A stretch of DNA of 36,731 nt from Balneolaceae bacterium (GTDB taxonomy: Bacteria > Bacteroidota > Rhodothermia > Balneolales > Balneolaceae), in contig SLLL01000236.1 of assembly GCA_007134085.1 (NCBI GenBank), positions 1 through 36,731 of the forward strand, given 5' to 3'. The notes under the pieces are model-generated. The model worked only from the letters and a program-made list of their open reading frames with translations. It ran no database searches and was not told the origin of the DNA. This document shows, one piece after another, positions 7,794-16,588 of this stretch. The position numbers and the translations under genes were made by a program. How positions within the stretch are numbered: the first letter of the stretch is position 1; each line of letters starts with the position of its first letter.

Positions 7794-8948
7794 CTATCTC
7801 TCCTCGATGGGTGTCCATTCAAGGTTTTTCTCACCTACATAGAGTGCTCTTGGCCTGATAAGGCGATTATTGGCTTTTTGCTCGAAAAAGTGAGCAGTCC
7901 AACCGGAGATACGGCTCATCGCAAATATACATGTGTACAAATCGGGTTGAATGCCAATAGAGTAGTACACTGTTGCTGAGAAGAAATCCACATTAGGATC
8001 AATGTTTTTCTCTTCTTTCATTGTTTTTACCATCGCTTCAGACCAATTGTAGAGATACTCATGCCCGGTTTCCTCGGATAGAGCTTTCGACATTTTTCTC
8101 AGGTGAAAAGCACGAGGATCGAATGTTTTATACACTCTGTGGCCAAAGCCCATCAGTTTTTCTTTTCTTTCGAGCTTACCCTTGGTGAAAGCAACAGGAT
8201 CGGCATCTTCTCCCTGTTCTTTTAGTGTAAGAAGCGTGTTCATTACAGCTGTGTTTGCTCCACCATGAAGAGGGCCTTTCAGGGCACCAATGGCCCCTGT
8301 AATTGCTGAAAACATGTCTGATTCAGTAGCACAAACTGTACGTGCTGTAAATGTTGAAGCATTCATTCCATGCTCTGCATGAAGTACGAGACAAAGGTCC
8401 ATAGTACGCTCAGCAGCCTCGCCCGGTTTTTCGCCATTTAGCATGTAGAGAAAATTGAAGGCTGTGCTTCCATCAGCCAGTGGCTCAACAATATCTTTAC
8501 CCTGCCGGGCTCTGTTAAATGCTGCTATGATAGTTGGCATCTTAGCTGTTAGTGCGATGGCATTGGCTGTATCATCGGCGTCATCATCCTGAAAATCTGC
8601 AAGCATAGAAACAGCAGAGCGAAGAACCGCCATTGGTTCGGCACTTTTGTTGGTATTTTTAATGTAGTCGAGCACAGGTGCAGGCAGGCCACGCTGTTTT
8701 CTTAGCGAGCTGTTCAAATCATGAAGCTCCTGTTTATTGGGAAGCCTGTCGTTCCAGAGCAGGAAACATACCTCTTCAAAAGTAGCATTTTCGGCAAGTA
8801 TATCAATGTGATACCCTGAGTAGATTAGGTCACCGGATTGCCCGTCAATAAAACTCTTGGTTGTAGAAAAGGCAACTATTCCGTCAAGGCCGCGGTTAAT
8901 GTGTGGATATTCGCTTAAGTCAATATTCTGTAGATTTTTCTCTGCCAT
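7794..8948 (-). CDS. gltA: Citrate synthase
   Basis: Condenses acetyl-CoA and oxaloacetate to citrate, the entry step of the TCA cycle. The 384-residue length fits the shorter, non-NADH-regulated type of citrate synthase and 2-methylcitrate synthase. The catalytic residues line up as H228 in GPLHGGAN, H270 in GFGHRVYKTFDPRA and D321 in NVDFFSATVYY. The N-terminal RGLDGIVAFSTTKSFIDG is the usual start of the compact type. Methylcitrate synthase cannot be excluded, but no prp genes are nearby, so citrate synthase is preferred. The gene is alone on its transcript with a strong terminator. The 248 bases upstream to mazG contain no credible gene; an apparent 66-codon frame there abuts the start codon but looks non-coding. 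Confidence 0.93.
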   Translation of the reverse strand: MAEKNLQNIDLSEYPHINRGLDGIVAFSTTKSFIDGQSGDLIYSGYHIDILAENATFEEVCFLLWNDRLPNKQELHDLNSSLRKQRGLPAPVLDYIKNTNKSAEPMAVLRSAVSMLADFQDDDADDTANAIALTAKMPTIIAAFNRARQGKDIVEPLADGSTAFNFLYMLNGEKPGEAAERTMDLCLVLHAEHGMNASTFTARTVCATESDMFSAITGAIGALKGPLHGGANTAVMNTLLTLKEQGEDADPVAFTKGKLERKEKLMGFGHRVYKTFDPRAFHLRKMSKALSEETGHEYLYNWSEAMVKTMKEEKNIDPNVDFFSATVYYSIGIQPDLYTCIFAMSRISGWTAHFFEQKANNRLIRPRALYVGEKNLEWTPIEER

Positions 8949-9196
8949 TTAGTTAGTCCAATTTTGCTGTTGTTCTATTTTACGTTGCACATAACATGAA
9001 TAGAAGATCCATCGTGCCTCTTTTTTTGCAGGTTGCGGATAAATATTACCGCCTTTGTGCTGAGCAACGTTTTTGTCCAGAATTAATAATACAAAATAAC
9101 GGTTGATTAAAGAAGCGCTTTTACGATACAGAATAGAGTCAAAAAACATTGAAGCAGTAAAATTTCAGCTTGTAAACATCATTTTACATAAAAGGG

Positions 9197-9970
9197 CTAT
9201 TGATTGGTGTTTAACTTCTTCGCTTCATCCCATAACCTATCCATCTCTTCAAGATTTGCTTCTACTATGGATGATCCCTTCTCTTCAAGTTTTCTTTCGA
9301 TGTATCGGAAGCGTTCATCAAACTTCAGGTTTGCCTGCCGTATGGCGTCTTCGGCATCCATGTTCAGCAATCTGCCAACATTTACCAGGCTAAATAACAG
9401 ATCCCCAAACTCGTCTTTTCTCTCTATTTCAGTTTGATGGTGAACCGCTTCACGCCACTCATCAATCTCTTCATTCAGTTTTTCCCATGCAAGCTGCCAT
9501 TCAGCCCAATCGAAGCCAACATTCGCTGCTTTTTCCTGCATACGATGCGCCCTGATTAAGCCCGGCAGATGTTTTGGCACACCATCAAGAATTGATTTCT
9601 TACCCTCTTTCAGCTTAATGCTTTCCCAGTTTGATGCAACTTCCTGCTCGTCTTTCACCTGGGTTGTTGCGAACACATGCGGGTGACGGCGAATCAGTTT
9701 TTCAGAAATTTTCAGTATTACATCATCAATGGTAAAGTGATTGTTTTCTGATGCCATCTTGCTGTGAAAAACTACGTGCAGCAACAAGTCACCAAGTTCT
9801 TTAGCAAGCTCGTCAAAATTTCCATCATCAATGGCTTCAACGGCTTCGTAAGCCTCTTCGATGAGATTATCTTTAATGGAATGATGGGTTTGTTTGCGGT
9901 CCCACGGGCACTCTTTTCTGAGGATGGCAACGAGTTCTACAAAGTCTTCAAACTTTTCAGAAGGTTTCAT
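9197..9970 (-). CDS. mazG: Nucleoside triphosphate pyrophosphohydrolase MazG
   Basis: Hydrolyses (d)NTPs to the monophosphate and pyrophosphate; in E. coli MazG removes aberrant nucleotides and lowers ppGpp under stress. The 257-residue protein has the classical two-domain layout. The first domain starts with the family hallmark CPWDRKQTHHSI (21-32), followed by E38, E39 and E42 of the EExxE metal site and E58/D61 of ExxD. The second domain around residues 150-230 carries EKLNEEIDEWREA and EFGDLLFSLVN, repeating the EExxE...ExxD pattern. Cytoplasmic. No obvious terminator follows. Its neighbour across the intergenic gap is citrate synthase, with no functional link apparent. Confidence 0.94.
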   Translation of the reverse strand: MKPSEKFEDFVELVAILRKECPWDRKQTHHSIKDNLIEEAYEAVEAIDDGNFDELAKELGDLLLHVVFHSKMASENNHFTIDDVILKISEKLIRRHPHVFATTQVKDEQEVASNWESIKLKEGKKSILDGVPKHLPGLIRAHRMQEKAANVGFDWAEWQLAWEKLNEEIDEWREAVHHQTEIERKDEFGDLLFSLVNVGRLLNMDAEDAIRQANLKFDERFRYIERKLEEKGSSIVEANLEEMDRLWDEAKKLNTNQ

Positions 9971-10077
9971 TAAGTGATTTTTATGATGGTTTCTGATCTA
10001 TTTTATTTACGCACAAAGTAAACAGATATCCATCAAATAACTGACAAATCAGTTGAAGATTAATGAGCCTTTACAAT

Positions 10078-10094
10078 CAGACTTCGGAAGTCTG
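10078..10094. terminator. Short hairpin downstream of the maf operon
   Basis: CAGACTTCGGAAGTCTG folds into a 6-7 bp stem with a tiny TTCG-like loop, 19 bases past the last stop codon of the operon. No T-run follows on the minus strand, so a rho-independent role is doubtful; it may only stabilise the 3' end. Confidence 0.35.
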
Positions 10095-10113
10095 AATGTT
10101 GCTGTAGATAAAT

Positions 10114-11382
10114 CTACGTCTGCCGTTTCTTCTTTTCAGCTGCGGGGAACAGAACATTGTTGAGTATCAACCGATAGCCGGGGCTGTTAGGGTGCAGGCT
10201 AAGGTCGGTTGGAGGGTCGCCAACGCGGTGGGTATAATCTTCCGGGTCATGCCCGCCATAAAACGTGAAGGTGCCTTCGCCTACATTGCCGTGAATATAC
10301 TTGGCTTGATCGCGCCCCGGCGATTCTCCAAGAATAACCACACTGCTTTTGATGGTGTTTTTCTGGAAAGCTGTTGCTTGCCCATAAAATCCACGAATGC
10401 TGTTTACGTGATTCTGTGTGAGCATAGTGGGAACGGGATCCCACTTGGCGGAGAACTCAAACAGAGTGAAATAGTCCAGGCTTTCGCTGATGCGGCTCAG
10501 ATCTACTTCAATATCAATTGTAGCGTGTTCATAAATGTAGGGATCTGTAATCACCTCAAAATTTTCGAACGCAAATGTTTGAGAGAAATCGAGCCGTTCA
10601 TTCACATTGGGGTCAATCGGATCGCCATCAAGCTGGGTGGGCACAATATCAAGCCCCTGAGCTGCCAGTGCAATATCAAACGTATCGGTGGCAGAGCACA
10701 TCGCAAACATAAATCCGCCCTGCATCACAAAATCGCGTATCTCAAGTACCACATCGAGTTTTAGCTGGCTTACCTTTTCGTAGCCAAGATCAGCCGCAGT
10801 TTGCTCAAGCCTTCTCACCTGTGCTATATACCAGGGGGCATTGCGATACATAGCCCAGAACTTGCCAAATTGCCCGGTGAAATCTTCGTGGTGAAGGTGC
10901 AGCCAGTCATAATTTTCTAAAACACCTGAAAGAATTTCAGTATCGTAGATTTTGTCGTAGGGAATTTCAGCATAATCGAGGGCAAGGGTAACTGCGTCGT
11001 CCCATGGTAGCGACTGTGGCGGTGTATAAACAGCAATTGATGGGGCAGTTTCCAGATTTATTGCAGCCATATTTACATTCGGGCGCTCCACCTCTTGAAT
11101 AATCCCAGCAGCTTCAGCCTCTGTAATTACTTCAACCCTAACATTACGAACGCGGCTCTTGCGAACAATTTCGTTTGCGTTTGATGTGAGAAAGCTGCCA
11201 CCACGATAGTTTAGAAGCCAGATTCCGCTTTCACCATCTGCAATGTGATTGAAGATGATTCCATACGCTTTCAGGTGGTCGGTTTGGGAGCCGTCCATTG
11301 GTATCAGCACCCGTTCCTGAGCGTTCAGAGAGATAATTCCTAAACTGAAAAAAAGAATGGTAATCAGCAGTTTCTTCATCAT
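10114..11382 (-). CDS. Secreted conserved protein of the family often labelled 'asparagine synthetase B'
   Basis: A 422-residue protein with a clear signal peptide (KKLLITILFFSLGIISLNAQ, cleavage after about residue 21). I recognise the family from Bacteroidota: it begins ERVLIPMDGSQTDHLKAYG after the signal and has conserved blocks YDWLHLHHEDFTGQFGKFW, FAMCSATDTFDIALAAQG, WDPVPTMLTQNH and VGDPPTDLSLHPNSPGYR. Relatives are often annotated as asparagine synthetase B, but I see neither an N-terminal catalytic Cys2 glutaminase site nor an SGGxDS ATP-pyrophosphatase motif, and an exported ATP-dependent synthetase makes little sense. The alternating beta/alpha pattern around the MCSAT block recalls class I glutamine amidotransferase-like folds, a guess only. 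It follows the TPR gene by 5 bases, so it is almost certainly co-transcribed with it and maf. Function unknown. Confidence 0.82.
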   Translation of the reverse strand: MMKKLLITILFFSLGIISLNAQERVLIPMDGSQTDHLKAYGIIFNHIADGESGIWLLNYRGGSFLTSNANEIVRKSRVRNVRVEVITEAEAAGIIQEVERPNVNMAAINLETAPSIAVYTPPQSLPWDDAVTLALDYAEIPYDKIYDTEILSGVLENYDWLHLHHEDFTGQFGKFWAMYRNAPWYIAQVRRLEQTAADLGYEKVSQLKLDVVLEIRDFVMQGGFMFAMCSATDTFDIALAAQGLDIVPTQLDGDPIDPNVNERLDFSQTFAFENFEVITDPYIYEHATIDIEVDLSRISESLDYFTLFEFSAKWDPVPTMLTQNHVNSIRGFYGQATAFQKNTIKSSVVILGESPGRDQAKYIHGNVGEGTFTFYGGHDPEDYTHRVGDPPTDLSLHPNSPGYRLILNNVLFPAAEKKKRQT

Positions 11383-11387
11383 GGGCT

Positions 11388-13289
11388 TTAAATTGTAGCG
11401 GTTTCTAATTGCCGAAGTTTTTCGCGCGTGTACGGAGCGTAAAAGCCTTCCGGAAACTCCATCAGCAGATCTTCAAAAAGCTCAACAAGTTCTTCGGTTG
11501 TGATTTTGGCTGGCACGGAGTTGGTTACAGTTTCAAGAGTAAAATCAGCAAGATCAATTCCGGTTTCTGCATAATAGAGATTTTCGAGCATGGTGACTTT
11601 ATCCCACATCAGGCGTTCCCGCAGTGGTGAGAATGGCTGTGCGGAGAGATACCTTGAAATCATATTGAAAAGTAAACCGGTGTAGGCTTCGGGAATGGTG
11701 CTGCCAAGTTCCACAAGAAGATCATCCGTAAACGGATTTTGGGGATTTACGATGATTGGTTCGAGTCCGGCAAGAGCTTCTTCATATTTGCCTGTGTGAA
11801 TTTGATATAAGCTTTCACTAATGGTTTGGAGTAAGCTTCCGGTAGTATCGGCACGGTTACCGTTTTTTATCCACATTCTTAGTTTGATGGCATCATTGGC
11901 ATAAAATGATGTATTGCGGCGTTCGAGGCTTCTGAGCTGTATTTCGGCAAAGTCAAAATCACCCGCATAAAAATCTGCAAGGCTTAAGTAATATCTGGCT
12001 CGCTCAGAAAGATTGGAGCTGTCTGTTGCTCTGTCTGCCCGTGTTAACGCCTGTCTGGCTGAGGTAAAACGTTGATGAAACAGAGCAATTCTGCCTTCAG
12101 CGTAATAGAGAAAAGCATCCTGCGGGTTTTGGATGTGCTCTTTCATGCGGTTATACCAGTACTCTGCTTTTTCAGCATCTTTGTGAAAATCGAGAGAGAG
12201 ATCAATCAACACAGAATAGACCCTGCCGGCACGTTCATAATTTTGTGCCGTGTTAAGCAGCTCTGAAGCAAGATTGTACGCTTTGAGATTCAGTTCATTG
12301 TATTTAGCATCTGAACCGAGATTGTTGGACTTAAGATATCTTTCCCATTGTATATAAATGGTAGTGAGCTCTTCCATTGCCCGGAACTTTGTGGTTTGAT
12401 CATCCCGGTTGATATAAAATTGAAGCGCCTCTTCTGCAAACTCAAACTGCCGGGCTGATGCCATCTGGCTTGCGAGTGAGAAGAGGGAATATATGGTGAA
12501 CGATGTTTGATTTTCATATTGCCGTGCCATCACAAAAGCGCGCCGGTACTCTTCGGTTTCAAGCAGAAGCCAGGTTAAGAGTTGGTATAGCGGAGAGTAT
12601 GCTCTGTGTGATGTATCCAGATCAAAGAGACGATCTTCGAGCTCGAAGGCTGCAATTTGATAGAGGTTTTCATCACGCATTCGTAAAAAGCGCTGTTGCA
12701 CAAGGCTCATCTGATCGGGTGAGGCGGTAATGAGATCGTAATATTGGTTTACGGACTCTTCAAAACGCCCTGCCTGCATGTAGGTGTTTGCAAGTTCGTT
12801 CAGAAACAGGGTGTTATCACCGGATAATTCACGGGCAGATTCGTAAAGTGCAATGGCTTCATCAAACTCCTGTCTGTTGAGCATGGACGAGCCGATTGCG
12901 AAATAAGCCTGAATATTACCCATATTTTCTGCTGCAATATGTCGCCACAATTCACGGGCTTCTTCGCGCTCGCCTCGTAGATGCAAAATTTCCGCAAGCC
13001 TAATGGTTGATTGCAGCTCGAACCTTCTGTCTCTTATTTGGCGCCTGGCAACTTCTTCAGCTTCATCAAACATCCGGAGGTTCATCAAACTTTCTGTATA
13101 ACCATCAAAAAAGACAAATGAGCGGGGGTTATCTTCATATAGAGAACGGAAGATGGGCAGTGCCTCTTCAAATCGCTGCTGCTGCAAAAAATTATTTGCC
13201 CGCTGATACTCATTCATCTGAGCATAACTTAAACCTGAAGTAATCAGTAGTAAGGCAATGAATATGATGGAAAAGCGGATTATACTCAT
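11388..13289 (-). CDS. Exported tetratricopeptide-repeat protein
   Basis: A 633-residue protein with a signal peptide (ISIIFIALLLITSGLSYAQ-like hydrophobic run, cleavage near residue 23) followed by TPR-like helix pairs for nearly the whole length. Recognisable repeats include NNFLQQQRFEEALPIFRSLY, a unit around FDEAIALYESARELSG and one at MQAGRFEESVNQYYDLI. Such proteins are periplasmic or outer-membrane scaffolds for protein assembly; no enzymatic domain is seen. The start codon overlaps the maf stop codon (ATGA, 13286-13289), and the next gene starts 5 bases downstream, so the three genes form one translationally coupled operon. A specific role cannot be assigned. Confidence 0.88.
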   Translation of the reverse strand: MSIIRFSIIFIALLLITSGLSYAQMNEYQRANNFLQQQRFEEALPIFRSLYEDNPRSFVFFDGYTESLMNLRMFDEAEEVARRQIRDRRFELQSTIRLAEILHLRGEREEARELWRHIAAENMGNIQAYFAIGSSMLNRQEFDEAIALYESARELSGDNTLFLNELANTYMQAGRFEESVNQYYDLITASPDQMSLVQQRFLRMRDENLYQIAAFELEDRLFDLDTSHRAYSPLYQLLTWLLLETEEYRRAFVMARQYENQTSFTIYSLFSLASQMASARQFEFAEEALQFYINRDDQTTKFRAMEELTTIYIQWERYLKSNNLGSDAKYNELNLKAYNLASELLNTAQNYERAGRVYSVLIDLSLDFHKDAEKAEYWYNRMKEHIQNPQDAFLYYAEGRIALFHQRFTSARQALTRADRATDSSNLSERARYYLSLADFYAGDFDFAEIQLRSLERRNTSFYANDAIKLRMWIKNGNRADTTGSLLQTISESLYQIHTGKYEEALAGLEPIIVNPQNPFTDDLLVELGSTIPEAYTGLLFNMISRYLSAQPFSPLRERLMWDKVTMLENLYYAETGIDLADFTLETVTNSVPAKITTEELVELFEDLLMEFPEGFYAPYTREKLRQLETATI

Positions 13290-13897
13290 GCGTTAAAAAA
13301 AAGATTTTTTGATAAATCAGGGAATGAAGTTTTTACATGCTGATAGAATGCATAAAGCGGAAAACCAACCACATTATAGTAATCACCATCAATACGTTTT
13401 ACGAACAGGGAGCCAAGATCGTCCTGAATTCCGTATGCACCTGCTTTATCCATGGGGCTTTTTGTTGAGATGTAGTGATTTATTTCTGAATCAGTTAACG
13501 CACCAAATGTAACATTGGTTCTCTCAGTAAATGAAAATTCTTTTGAAATATTGCCTGATTGATCAACAGAACAGAGAAAAACGCCTGTGTAAACCTGATG
13601 AGTGTTATCACTAAGTGTTTTTAGTGTTTCAAATGCATCTTCTTCATCTTCAGGTTTACCTAAAATTTCATCATTCAGGCTAACAATCGTATCTGCCGCA
13701 ATAATGAAAGCATCTTTGTGTCGGGCGGCAACATCTCTGCCTTTTAGCATTGCCAGGTGCTCAACAAGATCAACCGGATCTGGTAGATTAGTACCATTTT
13801 CATCTACATCGGATGGGTCAACTACGAATGAGAGATTTATCTGTTTGAGTAGCTTTGCGCGTCTCGGGCTTGAAGATGCTAATACAACCTTCATCAA
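13286..13897 (-). CDS. maf: Maf-like nucleoside triphosphate pyrophosphatase
   Basis: A house-cleaning enzyme that hydrolyses dTTP/UTP or modified nucleotides to the monophosphate. The 203-residue protein has the family start LASSSPRRAKLL (S8 to R12 form the phosphate-binding loop), AADT with the catalytic Asp at 69, ILGKPEDEEDA, and TGVFLCS...ERTNVTFG. SPMDKAGAYGIQ is typical of the YhdE (dTTP/UTP) subgroup. Start is Met1 or Met2 of MMKVV. It is the first gene of a coupled operon with the TPR protein and the secreted protein at 10114. The Maf end carries a T8 run just before the overlapping stop/start. Divergent from the DUF3098 gene across 102 bases, which must hold both promoters. Confidence 0.94.
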   Translation of the reverse strand: MMKVVLASSSPRRAKLLKQINLSFVVDPSDVDENGTNLPDPVDLVEHLAMLKGRDVAARHKDAFIIAADTIVSLNDEILGKPEDEEDAFETLKTLSDNTHQVYTGVFLCSVDQSGNISKEFSFTERTNVTFGALTDSEINHYISTKSPMDKAGAYGIQDDLGSLFVKRIDGDYYNVVGFPLYAFYQHVKTSFPDLSKNLFFNA

Positions 13898-13999
13898 ATT
13901 TTACGAATTCGGGGATGTTAACTTTTCTGTTTTTCGGATAATTGAATAACTTAAGCAATCGCAGATAAGCAATAAACCTGATATTTAACCAATTCCGGA

Positions 14000-14260
14000 A
14001 TGACTCAACAAAAGAAAAGAAGCCGCAGAATAAAAGAAACAAAGCCGATGCTCTTCACGGCACTCAACTACAAACTGCTTGGGCTCGGTGTGTTGATGGT
14101 AATTGTTGGCTTTACAATCATGCGCCTCGAAAACGAAGTATATGGCTTTATTTCGCTCTACATATCGCCGGTCGTAATTCTCGCAGGTTATATTGTGGTT
14201 ATTGCAGCTATTCTGAAAAAAGATCATAAAACAGAAGATTCACCAGCTCCATCATCGTAA
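14000..14260 (+). CDS. DUF3098 small membrane protein
   Basis: An 86-residue protein matching DUF3098: a basic N-terminus (TQQKKRSRRIKETKP), then LNYKLLGLGVLMVIVGFTIM as membrane segment 1 and YISPVVILAGYIVVIAAIL as segment 2, with a short polar tail. Positive-inside reading puts the N-terminus in the cytoplasm. The function of the family is unknown. It lies 7 bases before the DUF92 gene and appears to start a three-gene operon with it and the symporter. Confidence 0.85.
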   Translation: MTQQKKRSRRIKETKPMLFTALNYKLLGLGVLMVIVGFTIMRLENEVYGFISLYISPVVILAGYIVVIAAILKKDHKTEDSPAPSS

Positions 14261-14267
14261 CTGACCT

Positions 14268-15110
14268 GTGTACCGGCTGATTAACTATTTTTTCGGTTTT
14301 GTTGTGATCTACCTGTTCATTTTAGAAGCCGGAATGAACGATCATGCTATGATTCTCACCGGTTTAACACTGTCTGTACTTATTGCATTTGTAGCATTTT
14401 TTGGTAACTGGATAACGCTTGATGCAACGAAAGCTGTGATTATTCTTGGTACCATAGTATTAGGTTTTGGAGGCTGGCTGCTTGCAGCGGCAGTGATCGC
14501 CTTTTTTACCACCGGTAGCCTGCTTACACGCAAAAAGAGAGTGCTTGGAATAACGGATCATATTAAAAGAAATATTCCTCTGCATTTGCAAAAGCGCAGG
14601 GATGGCTACCAGGTATGGGCGAATGGTTTCTGGCTTGCGGTTTTTTGTTTTGGTTGGTTTCTCATTTCATCGGATGCTTTTTTGGTTGCTGCTTTTGTAA
14701 CTCTCGCAGCAGCCACAGCTGATACCTGGGCAACCGAAATAGGCACTGTAAAACCCGGTAGAACGGTAAATATTCTAACATTTAAACCAGTGGATGCAGG
14801 CACTGATGGTGGGGTAAGTGTTAAGGGTACAATTGCTGCAGCGGCGGGGGCGCTTTTCATATCATTATTTGTATTGTTTGCGAGTTTCACCAACCTGGCT
14901 GCTGTTTTTATACTTGTATTTGCTCTTGGCTTTTTGGGATGTTTTATTGATTCCATTTTTGGTGCCATTTTTGAGAAAAAGCACGTAATCATCAACAAAC
15001 CTTACGATTATAGTGGTTCGCAGGAATCATTTTCGAATAGTTTTGTAAACTGGGCATCAACAGGCATTAGCGGATTGGCAGCCTTATTATTAACTCAAAT
15101 TATTTTATGA
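14268..15110 (+). CDS. DUF92 family polytopic membrane protein
   Basis: A 280-residue integral membrane protein of the DUF92/TIGR00297 family. It has about six or seven hydrophobic segments. The conserved core is present: AATADTWATEIGTVKPGR (about 145-165) followed by VDAGTDGGVSVKGT, and the late motif DSIFGAIFE. Relatives in plants act as phytol or farnesol kinases (VTE6-type), so lipid-alcohol phosphorylation is a possible activity, but bacterial members are uncharacterised. The start is GTG at 14268; without it, the first ATG would remove the first membrane segment. The stop overlaps the start of the symporter gene (ATGA, 15107-15110). Confidence 0.88.
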   Translation: MYRLINYFFGFVVIYLFILEAGMNDHAMILTGLTLSVLIAFVAFFGNWITLDATKAVIILGTIVLGFGGWLLAAAVIAFFTTGSLLTRKKRVLGITDHIKRNIPLHLQKRRDGYQVWANGFWLAVFCFGWFLISSDAFLVAAFVTLAAATADTWATEIGTVKPGRTVNILTFKPVDAGTDGGVSVKGTIAAAAGALFISLFVLFASFTNLAAVFILVFALGFLGCFIDSIFGAIFEKKHVIINKPYDYSGSQESFSNSFVNWASTGISGLAALLLTQIIL

Positions 15111-16414
15111 TGAAGTGGTACAGAAAACTGCATTGGCAAATTATTATTGGGATGGTACTTGGGCTTCTTTGGGGGCTATCTGCCAGTGTACTTGGTTTTG
15201 TAGAATTTACTCAGGGGTACATCCGCCCGTTTGGTACCATATTTATAGATCTTCTTAAACTAATCGCGGTGCCACTAGTGCTGGTATCGCTGGTGGTAGG
15301 TGTAGCCAGCCTGAATGATGTAACCAAACTATCCCGAATGGGAGGGAAGACGGTGGCTATTTATATGGTTACAACCATTTTTGCCATTACTATTGGTTTA
15401 ACGGTTGTAAATATTTTAAACCCCGGTGGTACACTTCCTGATGAGACACGGGCTACATTGATTGAAAGCTACAGCGAAAACGTAGAGGGTAGAGGTGACG
15501 CTGCTGCAGCTGTTCAAGACAGAACCTTCCTCGATTTCTTTGTAGATATCGTCCCTGAAAACTTTTTTGAAGCCGCGTCAAATAATACCAATATGTTGCA
15601 GGTAGTATTCATAGCGCTTCTGCTTGGTATCGGTTTGATTAATATACCAGCACAGAAAGGGCAGCCCCTGATTAATGTGTTCGAATCCCTGAATGATGTA
15701 ATCATTAAAATCGTCGATTTGATCATGAAAACTGCTCCCTACGGTGTGTTTGCATTGATGTCTGCCGTAATTGTTGATCTCACCGGAGATGATCTTGGAC
15801 AGGCACTTATTCTTCTTAGAGCCCTTGGTTGGTACTGTATTGCTGTTTTGATTGGCTTACTGCTGCATGTTACAATTGTATATGCAACGCTTTTTAAAGT
15901 ATTCAGCAGCATGAAACTTCGGGATTTCTTTAAAGCCATTCAGCCCGCAATTCTGCTTGGTTTCAGCACCAGTTCCAGCCTTGCAACCCTGCCGGTAACC
16001 ATGGAAAGAGTTGAAAAAAATCTCGGTGTAAAAGAGGAGGTGTCAAGTTTTGTTCTTCCGGTTGGCGCAACCATAAATATGGATGGTACCAGCCTTTACC
16101 AGGCAGTTGCGGCTGTATTTATTGCTCAGGCGCTTGGTATGGATTTAACCATTGCACAGCAGCTTACCATCGTTTTAACTGCAACAGCTGCCTCGATTGG
16201 CGCTGCCGGAGTTCCGGGAGCGGGTATCATTATGTTGGTTATTGTGTTACAATCAGTACAGGTACCCATTGAAGGAATTGCTCTAATTCTTGGTGTTGAC
16301 CGAATTCTTGATATGGCACGAACGGCTGTAAATATCACAGGAGATGCAGCAGTTTCTGTTGCAGTTGCTCATACAGAAGGCAAACTTGGTGATCTGCATT
16401 TTGATGATGAATAA
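15107..16414 (+). CDS. Dicarboxylate/amino acid:cation symporter (DAACS, GltP-like)
   Basis: A 435-residue transporter of the SLC1/Glt family that couples uptake of aspartate, glutamate or C4-dicarboxylates to sodium or protons. The re-entrant loop HP1 carries SSSLATLP, TM7 carries GATINMDGTSLYQA, HP2 carries AAGVPGAG, and TM8 reads LDMARTAVNITGDA. D402, R405, T406, N409 and D413 match the spacing of the substrate residues D394, R397, T398, N401 and D405 of GltPh; Arg at this position favours an acidic side chain. Translation is coupled to DUF92 by a 4-base overlap. A structured inverted repeat begins at its stop codon. The physiological substrate cannot be decided from sequence. Confidence 0.92.
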   Translation: MMKWYRKLHWQIIIGMVLGLLWGLSASVLGFVEFTQGYIRPFGTIFIDLLKLIAVPLVLVSLVVGVASLNDVTKLSRMGGKTVAIYMVTTIFAITIGLTVVNILNPGGTLPDETRATLIESYSENVEGRGDAAAAVQDRTFLDFFVDIVPENFFEAASNNTNMLQVVFIALLLGIGLINIPAQKGQPLINVFESLNDVIIKIVDLIMKTAPYGVFALMSAVIVDLTGDDLGQALILLRALGWYCIAVLIGLLLHVTIVYATLFKVFSSMKLRDFFKAIQPAILLGFSTSSSLATLPVTMERVEKNLGVKEEVSSFVLPVGATINMDGTSLYQAVAAVFIAQALGMDLTIAQQLTIVLTATAASIGAAGVPGAGIIMLVIVLQSVQVPIEGIALILGVDRILDMARTAVNITGDAAVSVAVAHTEGKLGDLHFDDE

Positions 16415-16480
16415 CTGTTTGATGCCTGTAACCCATTATACAGCAAATGGTAAGAACGGCAACTTCAGGTAAACAGTTAT
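16411..16480. repeat. Nested inverted repeat at the symporter 3' end
   Basis: ATAACTGTTT (16411-16420) and AAACAGTTAT (16471-16480) are perfect 10-base complements. Inside them CCTG (16425-16428) pairs with CAGG (16466-16469) and CCATT pairs with AATGG around ATACAGCA. No T-run follows, so it looks more like a structured 3' end or operator than a classical terminator. The remaining bases to 16588 show nothing else I can name. Confidence 0.5.
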
Positions 16481-16588
16481 AACGATTGAAAGAATCCATC
16501 CTTCTGATTTTTTATAGAAACAATTTTTCTTAAATCACGTTTATCAAACTGTCTTAAAAACTAACATTTACCCCTATTCATCACAGAT

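Noticed and set aside
8949-9149. 66-codon frame abutting citrate synthase
   Set aside because: Composition is not coding-like, no family is recognised, and its stop lies directly against the gltA start; probably leader sequence.
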